64,000 nt of DNA from Ichthyophthirius multifiliis (lineage: Eukaryota; Ciliophora; Oligohymenophorea; Hymenostomatida): NCBI RefSeq assembly GCF_000220395.1, contig NW_004085940.1, positions 1 through 64,000 of the forward strand, given 5' to 3'. Under the pieces are notes generated by a model. The model made no database searches, had not been told where the DNA came from, and saw only the letters and a program-made list of their open reading frames with translations. Within the stretch, counting starts at the first letter, position 1. Each line of letters opens with the position of its first letter. A program made the translations under genes and the position numbers. This document shows positions 1-13,012 of the stretch, in pieces.

Positions 1-201
1 TTTTTTTTAAATTATTTATAATGTGTATAAAATAGATATAAATATAAATATAAATATAAATATAAATATAAATATAAATATAAAAATATATTTATATATA
101 TATATATATATATTTATAAATGTATAATAAAATATATATTTATAAATATAATAAAAAATTTATTTATAAATATAATAATAATATACAATAATAATAATAT
201 T

Positions 202-244
<43 letters not shown>

Positions 245-650
245 GTAATTTCTATAATATTAATATATATAATAATTAATATTATTTATTTTTTTATTAA
301 TATATTTAGAATGAAAATATATATTATTTTTTTAATACTAAATATGAAGATTTTTGTTAAAACAAATTTTTTTAAAAAATATAAATAAATTATAAGAATA
401 TTTAAAATATAATTTTTATTTATTTTTTTAAATAATTATAATATTATTTGATTTGTACATATAAAAATAAAAATAAAATATTTTTTTATTAATTATTATT
501 TTTGCTTAAATAATATTTATATATTTAATTAATATATTTTCTAATATTTTTACAAAAAAATATGTATTCATACCTTTAATTATTTTTTTTTTTTATTATT
601 TTAGATTTTATTTAAGCAATTAAAAATAAATTTATAATAAAGCTACTATA
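1..650. repeat. AT-rich non-coding DNA with microsatellites
   Basis: This stretch holds no supported gene. It starts with a run of an AAATAT hexamer around 40-85. A short TA run follows near 95-112, and an AAT trinucleotide run lies at about 200-243. The remainder is A/T homopolymer-rich sequence with almost no G or C, typical of ciliate intergenic DNA. Confidence 0.8.
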
Positions 651-658
651 CTTTAAAA

Positions 659-874
659 ATGAATATTACTAATTAATAAAATAAATACTTTGAATAATAT
701 GACTATGATGAAGATAGTGATGATAATTAATATAGTGATGATATAGAATCTTTAATTACTTTAAAAGATTAAATTTATATACTTTGGAAAAGTAAAGATT
801 ATAGAAATAATTTCTATAATTTAGATAAAAATAATTTTTACCTAGCATCTGCTAAATAAAAAAAAAAAATATGA
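659..874 (+). CDS. Small acidic hypothetical ORF (71 aa)
   Basis: Read with TAA/TAG as Gln, an ATG at 659 opens a 71-codon frame that stops at TGA 872-874. The product is hydrophilic. Its first 30 residues are rich in Asp, Asn, Gln and Tyr, with clusters such as YDYDEDSDD, and the tail is lysine-rich. I recognise no family. Codon choice (GAT, GAA, AGT, GCA) is more protein-like than the flanking DNA, which supports an expressed exon. It could instead be the first exon of a longer gene whose other exons I cannot see. The downstream 570 bases to the cysteine synthase gene show no clear continuation. Confidence 0.3.
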
Positions 875-1453
875 AATAAGCATATATATTTTTTTTTATA
901 ATATTTATGATGTATTCCTTTAACAAGAATGTTTTTATAAATTTTAATAATTTATTTATTTTATCATATTATTTGCTTTGTAAAGCAACTTATTAATATA
1001 TAGGTTTTTTTATTTATTTCATTTTATTTTATTTTTATATTTTGTTTTGCTCTTTTTTTGTTTTATTTTTTGGAACAAATTTATGATTTTAATATTTATA
1101 CTCAAAAATAAAATTTCGATAAAAAAAATAATTCTTATAAAAATAAATAAATATATTTTTTTTAGACATAATATTATATAATTTTATATATTATTATAAG
1201 TTTTATATATATACTTTACTTTTTTATATTTAATTATATTTTGAATATTTTTAAGTAAAAACTTCGTAATTAATGTTTATTAAAAAACTAAAATAAATAA
1301 TAATTTTTTTATAAATAAATATATAGAAAAATTTCATACTGATATACATAAATATTTTTTTTTTAAATAAAAAAAAAATTATTAAAATATAAATAGAATA
1401 ACAAAACCATAAACAAAAATTATTTTCATACCTGCAAAAATAATAATAAAAAA
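875..1453. other. AT-rich intergenic stretch
   Basis: I see no supported coding exon on either strand. The sequence is A/T-rich with T-runs and a little more G/C around 960-1080 than in other gaps. It should contain the upstream region of the cysteine synthase-like gene that starts at 1454. Confidence 0.6.
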
Positions 1454-2775
1454 ATGAATAAAATTTAAAAAATAGGATTTTTATTTACTTTTTCATTTAC
1501 CATTTATAGATTTATAAAATACATAAAAAAATAATTATAAAAACAACATATTTAAAAAAGACGTTTTATTGATTTAGTTAGCAATACTCCCTTAATTTAT
1601 TTAGAATCTTTATCAAAATTAACAGGCTGTGAAATATATGTAAATAAAAATGTTAATTTATTAAATAATATTAATAAAAAAACAGGGAAAATGTGAATTT
1701 ATGAATCCAGGTGGTAGTATAAAAGATAGAACATGCAAATAAATAATTATCGATGCTATAAAGTTTATATAAATAAATAAAAGGACATATTTTATTAAAA
1801 AAATAAAAAAGATCAAATAAATTAAATTAGAAAAATAAATACATATACGAAGGTACATCAGGTAGTACAGGAATTAGTCTAAGTTAAATAGCAAACAGTT
1901 TAGGTTTTAAGACAAAAATATATATACCTGATGATACTTCATAAGATAAAGTAAAATAAAATTATAATTAATAAATATAAATTTACAAAAAAACAGATAG
2001 AAATGTTAAAAATAATGAAAGCAGAAATTTAAAAAGTAAAACCTTGTTCAATAGTAGATTCTTAACATTATTGCAAATTGGCGGAATCTTATGCTAAAAA
2101 AGAAGGTGGATTTTATTCTGATTAATTTGAAAATTTATCTAATTTTAAAATTCATTTTAATGAAACTGGGCCTGAAATATATAAATAAACAAATAAAAAA
2201 GTATTTTATATAAAAAATAAAATATTTATATAAATAATAAAAAGATAAATATTTTTATTTCTGGATCAGGAACAGGAGGAACTATAGCAGGAGTTTCCTA
2301 ATATTTAAAAAAATTAAATAAAAATATAAAAATAATATTAGCAGATGTATAAGGATCATCTTTAAATAATAAAGTTAACTATGGTGTATGCTATACAAAT
2401 TAAGAAGCTGAAGGACATCGTTTAAAACATCCTTTTGATACTATAACTGAAGGTATTGGTTTAAACAGGCTTACAACAAATTTTTTAAGATCTAAAATTG
2501 ATAAAAGTTATTTAATTAGTGATTTGGAAGCTTTACATATGTCACATTTTTTAATTAAGAATGAAGGATTATTTTTAGGAAGCTCAAGTGCTGTTAATTT
2601 ATGTGCAGCAGTTAAAGCTACGAGAGAATATGGAAAAGGAAAAGTCATTGTATGTGTTTTATGCGATAGTGGAATGAGATATGTTAGAAAATATTATAAT
2701 TAAGAATATTTAGATTAAAATAATATAGAGTTTCGTGAATAAAAAGATTATTAAGATGTTTCTTTTGTAAAATGA
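1454..2775 (+). CDS. Membrane-anchored cysteine synthase / CBS-like PLP enzyme
   Basis: This is a PLP-dependent enzyme of the cysteine synthase/cystathionine beta-synthase fold, about 378 aa, which makes cysteine or cystathionine by beta-replacement. Five exons join in frame: 1454-1639, 1686-1762, 1812-1950, 1997-2200 and 2245-2775. The four introns are 44-49 bp and GT-AG. Visible motifs are NTPLIYL, the PLP-lysine motif NPGGSIKDR (Lys in KDR), the substrate loop EGTSGSTGISL, the phosphate-binding loop SGSGTGGTIAG, and a C-terminal FLGSSSAVN with the PLP-nitrogen Ser region. A hydrophobic N-terminal segment (GFLFTFSFTIYRFI, residues about 8-21) looks like a membrane anchor, as in fungal Mcy1/CYS12-type enzymes. 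There is no heme motif and no CBS-pair domain, so a cysteine synthase 2-like role fits better than classical CBS. The ATG at 1454 is the only start in frame with exon 1. Confidence 0.9.
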
Positions 2776-2933
2776 TTTTTTTTTAATATAATTTTTTTTA
2801 ATATTGTGATTATAATTTTACTTGTTTAATTATTATATATGTAAATATATTATTTAAAATTTATATTTTATAGTCTTTTATTTAAAAACACATTAATTTA
2901 AATATAAAAAAAAAAATTTTTACTAAATTAAAA

Positions 2934-3860
2934 ATGTGTGAAAATTATAGTATTAAACCAAAATAAAAAAAAGTCATTTATAAATAAAAGAAATAAAGGT
3001 AAACATAAAAACATCAACTATTAAAAAAGAAATAAAACAAAATTCTAAAATATTGATTGAATCTCACATTCTAAAGAAATTTCAAATAATAAATAGATTA
3101 GGAAAATGTGCATATAGTATAGTATTTAAAATCCAAGACAAGAAAACCTTAAAAGCATTCGCTTTAACAAATATATATTTAATGCTTTCACAAATTCTAC
3201 AGTTCTACAGATGCCCAACGCACATTTCGTGAACTAATGTTTTTATAAGAATTAAATCAACCATATATAATAAAAGTAAAGCAAATAATCCGAGTAAAAA
3301 TCGATAAAGATATATATTTATTATTTGATTATATAGGTACGAATTTAAATATAGTAATTCATTCTGGAATCTGGAATATTGGAAGAAATAAATAAACAGT
3401 AATTATATATTAAATTTTTAAAGCTGGTCATATATTCAGTAAGAATAGGCTAAGTAATTTTTGAATAAGAAGCTACAGACTTCACAAGTCCAAAGTCAGT
3501 AACATTTACGACACAATCAGAATTAATGAGAATATTAGAAGCTTTTAAAATTTCTAAGTATTAATTACGCAAAATAAATATATTTACTGCCAGATAGTAT
3601 AGAGCTCCTGAGATTCTTTTAACTTTTCAAAATTACATATAAAAAATATTTATGTGGAGTATAGGTTACATTATGGCTTAGATTTTATTAGAAAAACCTT
3701 TTTTTGATGAAACTAGTGGATTAAATTAACTAGAACAAATAAGTATTTAATACAAATTAAAACTAGTAATGATAAAAATCGGAATAGATATTAAATCATT
3801 GTTTTCTAAAAAATAAAGTAATTTCTAAAAAAAAGGATTGAGATAAACGATTAAAAAAAT
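2934..3860 (+). pseudogene. Decayed MAPK15/ERK7-like protein kinase
   Basis: Segments of an atypical MAP kinase of the ERK7/8 (MAPK15) group are present but scattered over different frames. They are a glycine-loop region (KFQIINRLGKCAYSIVFK), the DAQRTFRELMFLQEL alphaC segment, the hinge region DKDIYLLFDYIGTNL, and after a gap a YRAPEILLTFQNYIQ segment followed by MWSIGYIMAQILLEKPFF and LNQLEQI. The catalytic HRD loop and the DFG motif are not recognisable. The glycine loop has lost the Tyr-Gly step (CAYSIVF for GAYGIVW). Between about 3420 and 3570 the frame breaks repeatedly without matching homopolymer runs. This looks like true pseudogenisation rather than an uncertain splice model. It lies directly downstream of the cysteine synthase gene in the same orientation. 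Confidence 0.65.
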
Positions 3861-4189
3861 TTAAATAATGATATAAAAATATTATAAAAAAAAGATATAT
3901 TATTATATACAAGAAAAAAAAAAAGTATAAAAACTTTAAAGAAAAATATAATTATTCATAAAATAATAAAAATGAAAAGTATTAGAGTAAATAAAAATAA
4001 ATCTGCTTAAATATAAAAAATAAAAGTAATAAAAAAAAATTTGTATAATCTTAAAAATAAAAAATTTATTTAATTTATAAAAAGATATTTTTACGAATAA
4101 AAATATTTAAGAATGAAAAAGAAAAGACAAATAATAATAAAAAATGAATATCAAAATAATAATAATAATAGTAATAATAATTATAATAA

Positions 4190-4224
<35 letters not shown>

Positions 4225-4968
4225 TAATAATAATATCATAATTTTTTTAAAAAAAATAATTATATTTTATACTTAAAATTCTATTAATATTAATTACATA
4301 GTAAATTTTTATTATTCTTTAGATATTTTTCTTTATTAATTTGAATATTAATAATATAAAATATAATTATTTTTATATTATTGACTTAAGCAATTTCTTG
4401 TATTTTTTAAAAAAATATTAAATCATATAATATTTTTATGATTATTTAAAGATTATAAAAAGTTTGTATTTATTGTCTGATAAGAAAATAAAGTATACAG
4501 CACATTATTTATGTTTTTAAAGTATTTTTAATTATTTAATGACTTAAATTAATTTAAAAAACTTAAATACTAATAGTCTAGATAGTTAATAGAATGATAT
4601 CTATTAAATTATTAACTGAATTAAATATATATTAATAATACATTTTTCCTTATAAATATAAATTTTTGTTATTTAACTTTTAAAAATTTCTCAATAAAAA
4701 TTAATGGATTTAATATATATTTAATTGAACTTTTTATTTATTTTTAAAATAATTATTAATTATATGAAATCATTATAAATATTTATATAATACAAAAAAA
4801 TTATTATAATTATTATATTTTTTTTTTTCAATTTTTTTTTTTTTAAAAAAAAAATATTAATTTTAAAATAATTTATTTTTTTCAAAAATAAAAAAAAATT
4901 TTAAACTACAAATTTATTTAATAATATATCAAAAAATAAAAAATACCTATATAATAATATATATTTAA
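3861..4968. other. AT-rich intergenic region with AAT repeats
   Basis: No gene is supported. At 3861-4140 lie A-rich codon-like fragments that may be the decayed 3' end of the kinase. An AAT run occupies about 4143-4225. The rest is AT-rich sequence with poly-T and poly-A runs near 4820-4900, leading into the CCDC77-like gene. Confidence 0.6.
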
Positions 4969-6199
4969 ATGGAATTTTAATATAATAATAACTCAGAAGA
5001 ATACGAAAATCAAGAATAGGATAATTTCTCAAGAACTGAAAATTTCGATATAAAACGCCCTCAGATACAATCTATAGCTAAAGATTTCTAAAATCAAGAA
5101 AAAGTTTTAAATTAAAAAACTTCAATTATAGATTAAAACGAATTTAATAAATTATTATGCTATTACAGAGAACGTATAGATGCTTATGAACGAGAAAGAA
5201 TTCAATGGCTTTAAAAATCTGATTAGATAAAATATTAGTTAAATGAAAAGCATTAACTTGAAAATGAATTGTAGAACTAAAAATAAAAAATTGATGATAT
5301 TTTACAATCTGTAACTGAATAAAAAATATCTATTTTTAATGAAAAAGTTATGCGTTTGAACCTTTTGAGATTAAATGCAGATTTAAAAATAGTTGATTTA
5401 TAAAATAGAAAAAAAATAGCTGAATTAATTGCAATAACTGAACCTAAAAATCATAGTTATATTACATAAAAAAATTTAATTCCTTGTAAAAAAATAAATA
5501 AATTAAATATTTGTTTAAAAAATAAAAAAAATTAATTATATATTTATATATATAAAGAAAATGGCAGAGGAAAAGATTTAGAAAATGATTTAAATATTTA
5601 TAATTAATCAAAAATTAAAAGGTAATTTAATTTATTTTTTTAATTATTTATTTTAATTAAAAAGAAATATTTATGGATCTTTATAAGAAAAATGTCAACT
5701 TACAACATTATATATGCCAAATGAAAACTTAAATAATATTTAATTAGAATTCGAAACTTTAAAAGCATAATATATATAAGAAAAACAAACTTTTGAGAAT
5801 TAATTAAAATGCTTATAAGAAGAACTAAATATAAAAGAAGAAGAAATGTAATTAAAAGAATAAAATGAGAATGATTATATTCAATAATTATAGAAAAAAA
5901 TTAAATCTAAAGAAGATGGAAACTACAAATTCAATAAAAGTTATTTCAATACAAGAAGAATATGTAATGATAATATATAAAAACTTATCGACGAATAAAA
6001 ACGATTAAATTTAACTAACTCTTAATTGAAAAATAAACTTGAATATACAGAAAAATATAAAACTTTAGAAAATGAAGCAGCGAGGGAATTAGAAAATAAG
6101 AAAATAAATGAATATACTAATAAATTCTAAAATTAAATTAGAAACAAAACTGAAAAGATTGAAGTTATGAAGGTATGTATATTATTTTAAAATAAATTA

Positions 6200-6233
<34 letters not shown>

Positions 6234-6740
6234 TAGGAGCAATATTAATAAATTCAAATTATTTATTAAAATAAAATTAATGATCTTTAAAGTCTTTTTA
6301 ATGAACTTACAGACAAGTAATTTTTTAAAAAATAAATAATAATAAATATTTAATATAAAAAGATATAATTAATCAATGTAATAAATGAAAAGTCAAAAAT
6401 AATAATATGAAAGTTAAGTTTAAGAATTAAAAGATTAACTTTAATAATTTTAAGAAAGATTCCCTTAATTCTTTTAAGAAAAAGAAGTTAAATAAAAGCC
6501 AAGTGAAATAAAATTAATTAAGGAATAATAAAAAATATTAGAAGAAGTCAAATAATTTAAATAAACATTATAAAAATAAAAATAAAAAATTTATGAAAGC
6601 GCAATGTAAAAGAAAAGCAAATGTAAATTTGCTTAAACTAAAAAAAAGGAGCTCCTAAATATTAAGAATAATCTTTAAAATATGAACAAATGTAGAATAA
6701 ATTGGATGATTTATTAGAATAATAACATAATTTAAAATGA
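4969..6740 (+). CDS. CCDC77: CCDC77-like coiled-coil (centriolar/ciliary) protein
   Basis: This is a long coiled-coil protein matching animal CCDC77, a centrosome/basal-body component. Residues about 55-160 align with the conserved N-terminal region: LLCYYRERIDAYERERI, then LENELQ, then RLNLLRLNADLKIVDLQNR followed by KKIAELIAITEP, which corresponds to the human DKKKIQNLLAL stretch. Four GT-AG introns are inferred at 5486-5557, 5622-5664, 6173-6236 and 6317-6362, and all restore the frame. The remainder is Gln/Glu/Lys-rich heptad sequence. Near 6641 an A8 run seems to carry a one-base error: the better continuation (KGAPKYQEQSLKYEQM) ends at TGA 6738-6740, whereas the uncorrected frame drifts into AT-rich sequence. 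The ATG at 4969 follows an AT-only leader. The family assignment is from remembered motifs; the ciliary role is inferred from homologues. Confidence 0.75.
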
Positions 6741-7545
6741 GTTTTTCTTAATAAATATTAAGATTGAAAAAATAAAATTATATATGAATAATATTAATTT
6801 AGTAAAACATTAATAATTATATTTTTAAAAAAATGACTATTTATTTATAAAATATATGTTTAAAATTAAAAACTTTATTATTAGATATTTATTAAATAAA
6901 AATAATATATAAATTAAATTGTATTAAATATAATTAAAATTAAAATAAAATAAAAAAAATTAATAATTTAAAATATATATTAAATAAAAAACAAAATATA
7001 AATAAAATTAAAAACAATATTTATTATAAATGATATTATATATAATTATATATTTTTATATAATATATACTAATTTTTAAATAATTTAATATTTTTATTA
7101 TTATAGTTTTATATTATATTGTAAAATTGATTTCCAATTATATTATTTTTATAAAATTTTCTTATTTATATTATAAATTCAAAAAAAATAATATTAATAA
7201 AATATAAGCCAATATATTATAATTTTAAATTTTATAAATTTTTCTAATATTTTATTCTCATTATTTTTTTGTAAAAAAAATCAATCTATTTTTTTTATTT
7301 TTTCTCTAAAAAGACTTAATAATCTAACAAATAATTATACTACATCCAAATAAATAAGCATTGATCCCAAAATATATTCATCAATAGTAATCTATCTTCT
7401 TTTTCCACCCACAATTAATTAAACATCATAAATTAGATAGAAACAATAAATCAAAACAACAAGTAATTAAATCAAAAAGTAAATAATTTCATTTCTAAAA
7501 ATTAAAAAGTTCATAATTGATAGTACCAAAACAGAAAAACCACAA
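6741..7545. other. AT-rich intergenic region
   Basis: The first 600 bases are almost pure A/T with no supported gene. From about 7370 the base composition rises and a frame in phase with the next gene (PPTINQTSQIRQ and onward) is open but has no ATG. It may be an upstream exon of the gene that I start at 7546. Confidence 0.5.
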
Positions 7546-8025
7546 ATGAAAATTCCTCCTCCAAAAGTAGTAAAATCATTTTTACATAATAATGTATAAG
7601 CGATTAATCCTAAAGATGATATTGTAGTCAGATATAATGTCTAATTTATGAATTCTAATTCAAAATAAGTACAATAACTTGATATTTAATAACTCATGAA
7701 AAGTGTAAATAGTCCTAACATTATATAATTGTATGGAACTCTTTAAGATAAATTTTTAATTGAAAGAAATAATATAGGAATTAATATTATGAAGATAAAT
7801 GACTATATATATAAGAAATAATCTTCTTTTAAAAATTTATTAAAAGCTAAATTTTTATTTGAGTAATAAATTATTAAGGATGTTAAAAGTAATTAAACAA
7901 ATAATATTGAAAATACTTTTCTTATAAATCCTAATCTTGAGTTGTAATATAAGCTAGTATTTCCTAATTCTTATTCTTCATCTTATTTATAAAGATTTTC
8001 TTAATGCGATTCATTTGAAGTATGA
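7546..8025 (+). CDS. Hypothetical soluble protein (159 aa)
   Basis: An intron-free frame runs from ATG 7546 to TGA 8023-8025 under the ciliate code. It begins MKIPPPKVVKSF. The product has no membrane segment and is moderately polar, with a Ser-rich tail ending SSSYLQRFSQCDSFEV. The frame stays open upstream to about 7370 without an ATG, so the true start may lie in an upstream exon and the protein may be longer by 50 or so residues. I do not recognise a family. It lies in the same orientation as CCDC77-like and is followed by a long AT-rich gap. Confidence 0.45.
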
Positions 8026-8239
8026 TTATATTACATTTTTTTATTTAAAATAATATATTTTTTTATATCTATTATAATTTTTTGTTTTAAAATTTATTTC
8101 TTTATAAAAAATTTATATTATTTTAATTTTTTAATTACGTTTTTTATTTTATATTATTATTTTAAAAAATAAGTATATTTGAGAAGATACGAAGAAATGA
8201 AAAAATTAAATTATAAATGAGAAAAATCAAATAAAAAAG

Positions 8240-8784
8240 CTTAAATGTTAATAAAAAAAAAAATTATAAAGTTATTATATAAATTATAATAATTTCGAAA
8301 TTTCTATGTTTATTATTAAAGTAATTGCATATTTTTTATAGTCTATTAATTTTTTATTAAAAATTTTCTACTTCTTCTTTTAATAATTATTAAACTTGAA
8401 GACAATATTATTCTTTTTTTTGTTATTTAATTTATTAATTATTTAAGTTTTTTTATGAAAGATTTTAATCTTATCTTCTATAAAAATTATTAATTATGTT
8501 TATAAAAGCTCTCATTTGTTTTTTCAAGTTTTAATTTTAAAAAGAATTTTATTCACAATTTTATTTTATTTAAATAATAAAATTCAACTTTTTCTTATTA
8601 TTAATTTTTATATTCTAATCGTTGTATTTAATTTAATAATTTTTCTTGATTTTCAATATTTTTTTATTAGGAAATCGAAAGTTGTACTTTTATTTATAAT
8701 TTTATATTTTAATTCTTAATTCGAATATATTTCTTTTTGCTTTTCGTTATATTAAGTTATATTATTATCAAAAATGCTTTTCAT
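8240..8784 (-). CDS. Fragmentary coiled-coil ORF on the minus strand
   Basis: On the minus strand an ATG at 8784 starts MKSIFDNNITQYNEKQ. A 43-bp GT-AG intron joins this in frame to a coil with NQIQRLEYKNQQQEKVEF. Further protein-like coil continues in another frame (QVQQLLKEEVENFQQKINRL) until about 8250, where it dissolves into AT-rich sequence. Frame breaks between these pieces could be unrecognised introns, homopolymer errors or decay. The composition (Gln, Asn, Lys, Glu, Leu heptads) is unlike random antisense and shows that the minus strand is the coding strand here. I do not recognise a family. Confidence 0.35.
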
Positions 8785-9879
8785 AATTAAATGATTCTAT
8801 CTAAAATAACTATTTTTATAAAATTAATATATTTATATAATTTAAATAATATAATAATTATTCTAATTATTGTTATAATATTTTTATAAAATAAATTATG
8901 ACTTTAATTATTGTTATCTTTTTATTATATATTATTTTTTAAAAATAAAAATTTATTTATATTATTTAATTATCATTAATACTTATATACATTATTATAA
9001 TTTTATTTTTTTATTGATTTTTGATTATTATTTATTATATTAAATACATGATGGTTTTATATTTTAACCTTCAATTATCATTTATAAAGCATATTTAAAT
9101 TTATATTTAAAAATTATTATTTATTTAATTTATTTAGATTTTAAAGTTATTATTTTTGAATAATTATTTAAACCAATATATTAATAATATTCAGAAATAT
9201 TTAGCTTGTTTTGAATAAATGTTTATACTTCTCATCATTAATACAAGTTTATATTAATAATAAAATAAAATTTAGTTGTTATTTTTTTTTTTTCATATTA
9301 TTAAAAAATAATATGAAATTATTAAAATATACATAATAAATTATTTAATGTGAAGAATTTATAATTCAATAATATATTTTTAAATTTAAATTTAATAAGA
9401 ATATTTTTTATTATATAATATATCATTTATTATTTTTATATGTTTTTTTTTATTAATTATTTCATTTAATTTTTGATGAATAAATAATTTTTTAAAACAT
9501 TATTAAATGTATTATAATTATATTTTTTATAAAACTGACAAAAAAAAAATAAATAAAAACTTTTATTATTATTAATAATAAAAAAATTAAGAGGTTTATA
9601 TTTAATGGAGAATTAAAAAAAAAAAAAAATATGTACTTTTACTAATTATTAAAGGTTTAATTTATATTTTATTTATTAATTTTGTGAAAAAATGATAAAT
9701 ATCTTATATATATATATTAAAAATATAAAATAAAATATTAACTTTTATTAAATTTTTAAATCTCTTCTTAATAAATAAATATTATTTAAAAAATAAAAGA
9801 TAATTAATTTTGAGTATAACATAAGTCTTTAAAAATTGATAAAAGATTAAAATACATTAAATAAAAAAAAAATTAAAAA

Positions 9880-9925
<46 letters not shown>

Positions 9926-10548
9926 ATATATATTTAATATATTTATTATATTAGAAAATATTTTTTTTCTATAGAAATAATATACAATTACAAATATATA
10001 GTATTACTTTAATAATCATTATTTTAATTTTCTTTTTTAATATATTTTTATTTTATTTTTTATTTTCATTTAATTTAAATAAATTTTTATGTTATTTAAC
10101 ATTTTTTTTTATATTTATTATAATAAATATTTTTATTTTACTTTTATAATATTTTTTTTTTAATTATTATAAGTAATTTTGATTTTTTTATTTAAGTTTT
10201 TTAGATTATATTAATATTTTTTAATAAAATATAATTTAATAATTAATAATTTTATATATATAAATATTAAAATTTATTTAAAAATTTGACATTAAATAAA
10301 TTTATAAATGTAAAATAAAATATAATAATAAAGAAAAAAAAAAAAATATAACATAAATAAATATATATTTATAAATAATAAGTTTTTTAAATAAATAAAT
10401 ATATAAAGTTAATTAATATTAAATGATATAACTACAAAATAATAAATATATAGTTAATATAAATTAATTTATAAAAAAAATAAAAAAATATAATTTTTAA
10501 TAACAAAAAAAATTTTAAATAAAATACAAAATATATAAGAATTAAAAT
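8785..10548. repeat. 1.7 kb AT-rich gap with TA microsatellite
   Basis: No supported coding sequence was found on either strand. The only structure seen is a near-perfect TA dinucleotide run at about 9884-9933 and several poly-A or poly-T tracts. The large coiled-coil gene starts at the right end. Confidence 0.65.
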
Positions 10549-12965
10549 ATGAGCAAAATGGTTAATTTTTTAGATTTTCATAAATCTGAAGATTAGTAAT
10601 TAAAAGAAGCACTAAAAAAAAAGAAGATTAATTAAATTAAAAACGAAATTTATTAAAAACTGAATTTACAAAAAAAGATGATTTTTTTTAAATTAAATGC
10701 CAATAAACATTTTAAAATAAAAATGAAATAGGGTTTAAGTAATTACTAGATTCAAAAATATAATAAAATTAACATAAAAATGAACAAATTTAATAATTAA
10801 AAGGTTATTTGCAATAATTAGGTTAATGTGAAAAATATGTTAGCAATTTAACAATGAGTAATTCAAATAATATCTAATTTTATACAAATTCTTCTTTTGG
10901 AAATCAATTTTCGGCTATATTTACAAAAAGTTATTATAAAGCTTTCAATCCAGAACCAATTTCAGATGTTTATAATATTTAAAAATAGAAGAACATATTT
11001 AAAATGTAAAAATGAAATTATAGTTACTTAAGATAATATTTAAGGAGAAGTAGATTTGACATAAGTAATTCAAAATTAGTTGAAAGAACTTTTCAAGAGT
11101 AAATAATAGTTTTAGCAAAAAATAACTGAAATCGAGGGTTTATTATCTATATCTAATAAAAGATTTCCTAATTTGCTTAAAATTTCTTATTTAGCTAAAG
11201 AAAAAAAAACTTAAACTATCAAAGCGCTTTAAACTTTGAGATAAGTATTTTTTTTAAAAAAAAAATTATATTTTTTTTTTTTAGGAAATAGATTAATAAG
11301 ATTAACTTAGATAGAATTTTATTTAAATGTAGAGTGAATTTAAATAAAAGGAATTTCAGAAAATGCATGAAAATTAAACTTTTATTGGTAATATTATGAT
11401 TTAATTAGATGAAAAGGAAAACGAATTAAAAAATTAGGAAAAAAATATTGAAAAGTTAACATTGTAAGAATAATAAATAAATGATAAAAGAATTTAATCA
11501 AAATATACAATATAATATATTGAGTTTTTTAATAAATTTAACTAACTATTTTTAAATGATAAAGTAATTATTTTCTTTATTTTTATATATTTAAAAGAAA
11601 TAACAATTAATAATTTTAATAAAAAAATTAAATTAAAATTTTTAAAAAAGATAGATTAATAATAAATAAGTTAATTTTATGATGAACTATAAAAATATGG
11701 AAAAAATTAAATTGAGAAAAATACTTATTTAAATGTAAAATAAAAATTTACTTCAAATTAAAATGAAGGTGAAAATTAATAAAATATTCATTTTTCTGAA
11801 TTACCAAAAATTATTAATGAGTTTATGTAAATGACAGATTTAAACTCTTGTGTGGAATAAATAATTAATTTTTTTTAAGAACAAACTTATGAATAAGAAA
11901 CAAACAATTAACGATATAAGTATATTTTGGAAGAAAAAAATCATAAAATATGCATATTAGACCATTTAGAGTAAGAAATAAATCAATATTTAAAGTCATA
12001 AATAAAAACAGATGATAAAGTAGATAAAAAAATAAAACTATTATAAGAAGAAGAAATAGCATTAGATTCAGGGTATATTAAAGAGGACTAGAAATATACA
12101 ACAATAAACATACTAAAGCATAAAGAGAATTTTAATTTTAATGAACTAATAAAAGAAATATAATATTAAAATAATTTTTTTTTAATTTTTTTATGAATGT
12201 AGGAGATTATTTATTAAGATTATGCAAAATTATAAAAACAATATACAAATAAATATTACAAACAAATCCATCTATTGCAATGGAAAATATTGTTTAGAAA
12301 ACGTATTTTAATGTAAAATAAATATGGAAAGAAAGCGAATGTAATATGCTGAGTTTAGGAAATTAAAATAATAGCAATTTATTAAATGAAAATAATATAT
12401 GGGCAGAGAGTAAGACTGAATTATAGGAAGAAAATGATGATTATGTGCTATCAAGTAATTTCGTAGGAAATATTATTGGGAATAGTTAAAAAAAAAAAAA
12501 TGGAATTTAAAAAATTATATGCGAAAAATTTAAAGAGGAAGATGTTGTTGATGTATTTAAAAATTATTTTTAAAATAAAAATTTATTTATTGAAGATGAT
12601 ATATTGATGGATTAAATTGAAAACATAAGTAAAAATTTCTTTTATTTTATAAAAAATGATAGATTGGTGTGGTTCTTTATTAATTAAGAATAAATTAAAT
12701 AATATATAGATTTAAATGTATAGAAAATTTAAAATAAAAATGATTTTATTTAATAATTTTAATAAAATATAATGGAAAACTTTAAAGAATTATAAAATTA
12801 TTCTTTTATTTAATTTAATGAAAAATTAGAAGAATTACAAGAAATTTTTGTAAATTTAATTAATTAAATTAAAGATGAAAAATATCAATTCAAAGAAAAT
12901 ATAATTAATTTAAAAAATAATAAAAATAATAATAATGATAATATGATTAATGATAAAGATGATTT

Positions 12966-13012
<47 letters not shown>

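Noticed and set aside
1661-1858. Minus-strand hydrophobic frame near the cysteine synthase gene
   Set aside because: Antisense to exons 2-3 and introns of the cysteine synthase gene, which carry the PLP-lysine motif.
8516-8719. Plus-strand Phe/Leu/Ile-rich frame
   Set aside because: Antisense to the minus-strand coiled-coil fragment; the minus strand gives heptad-like polar sequence instead.
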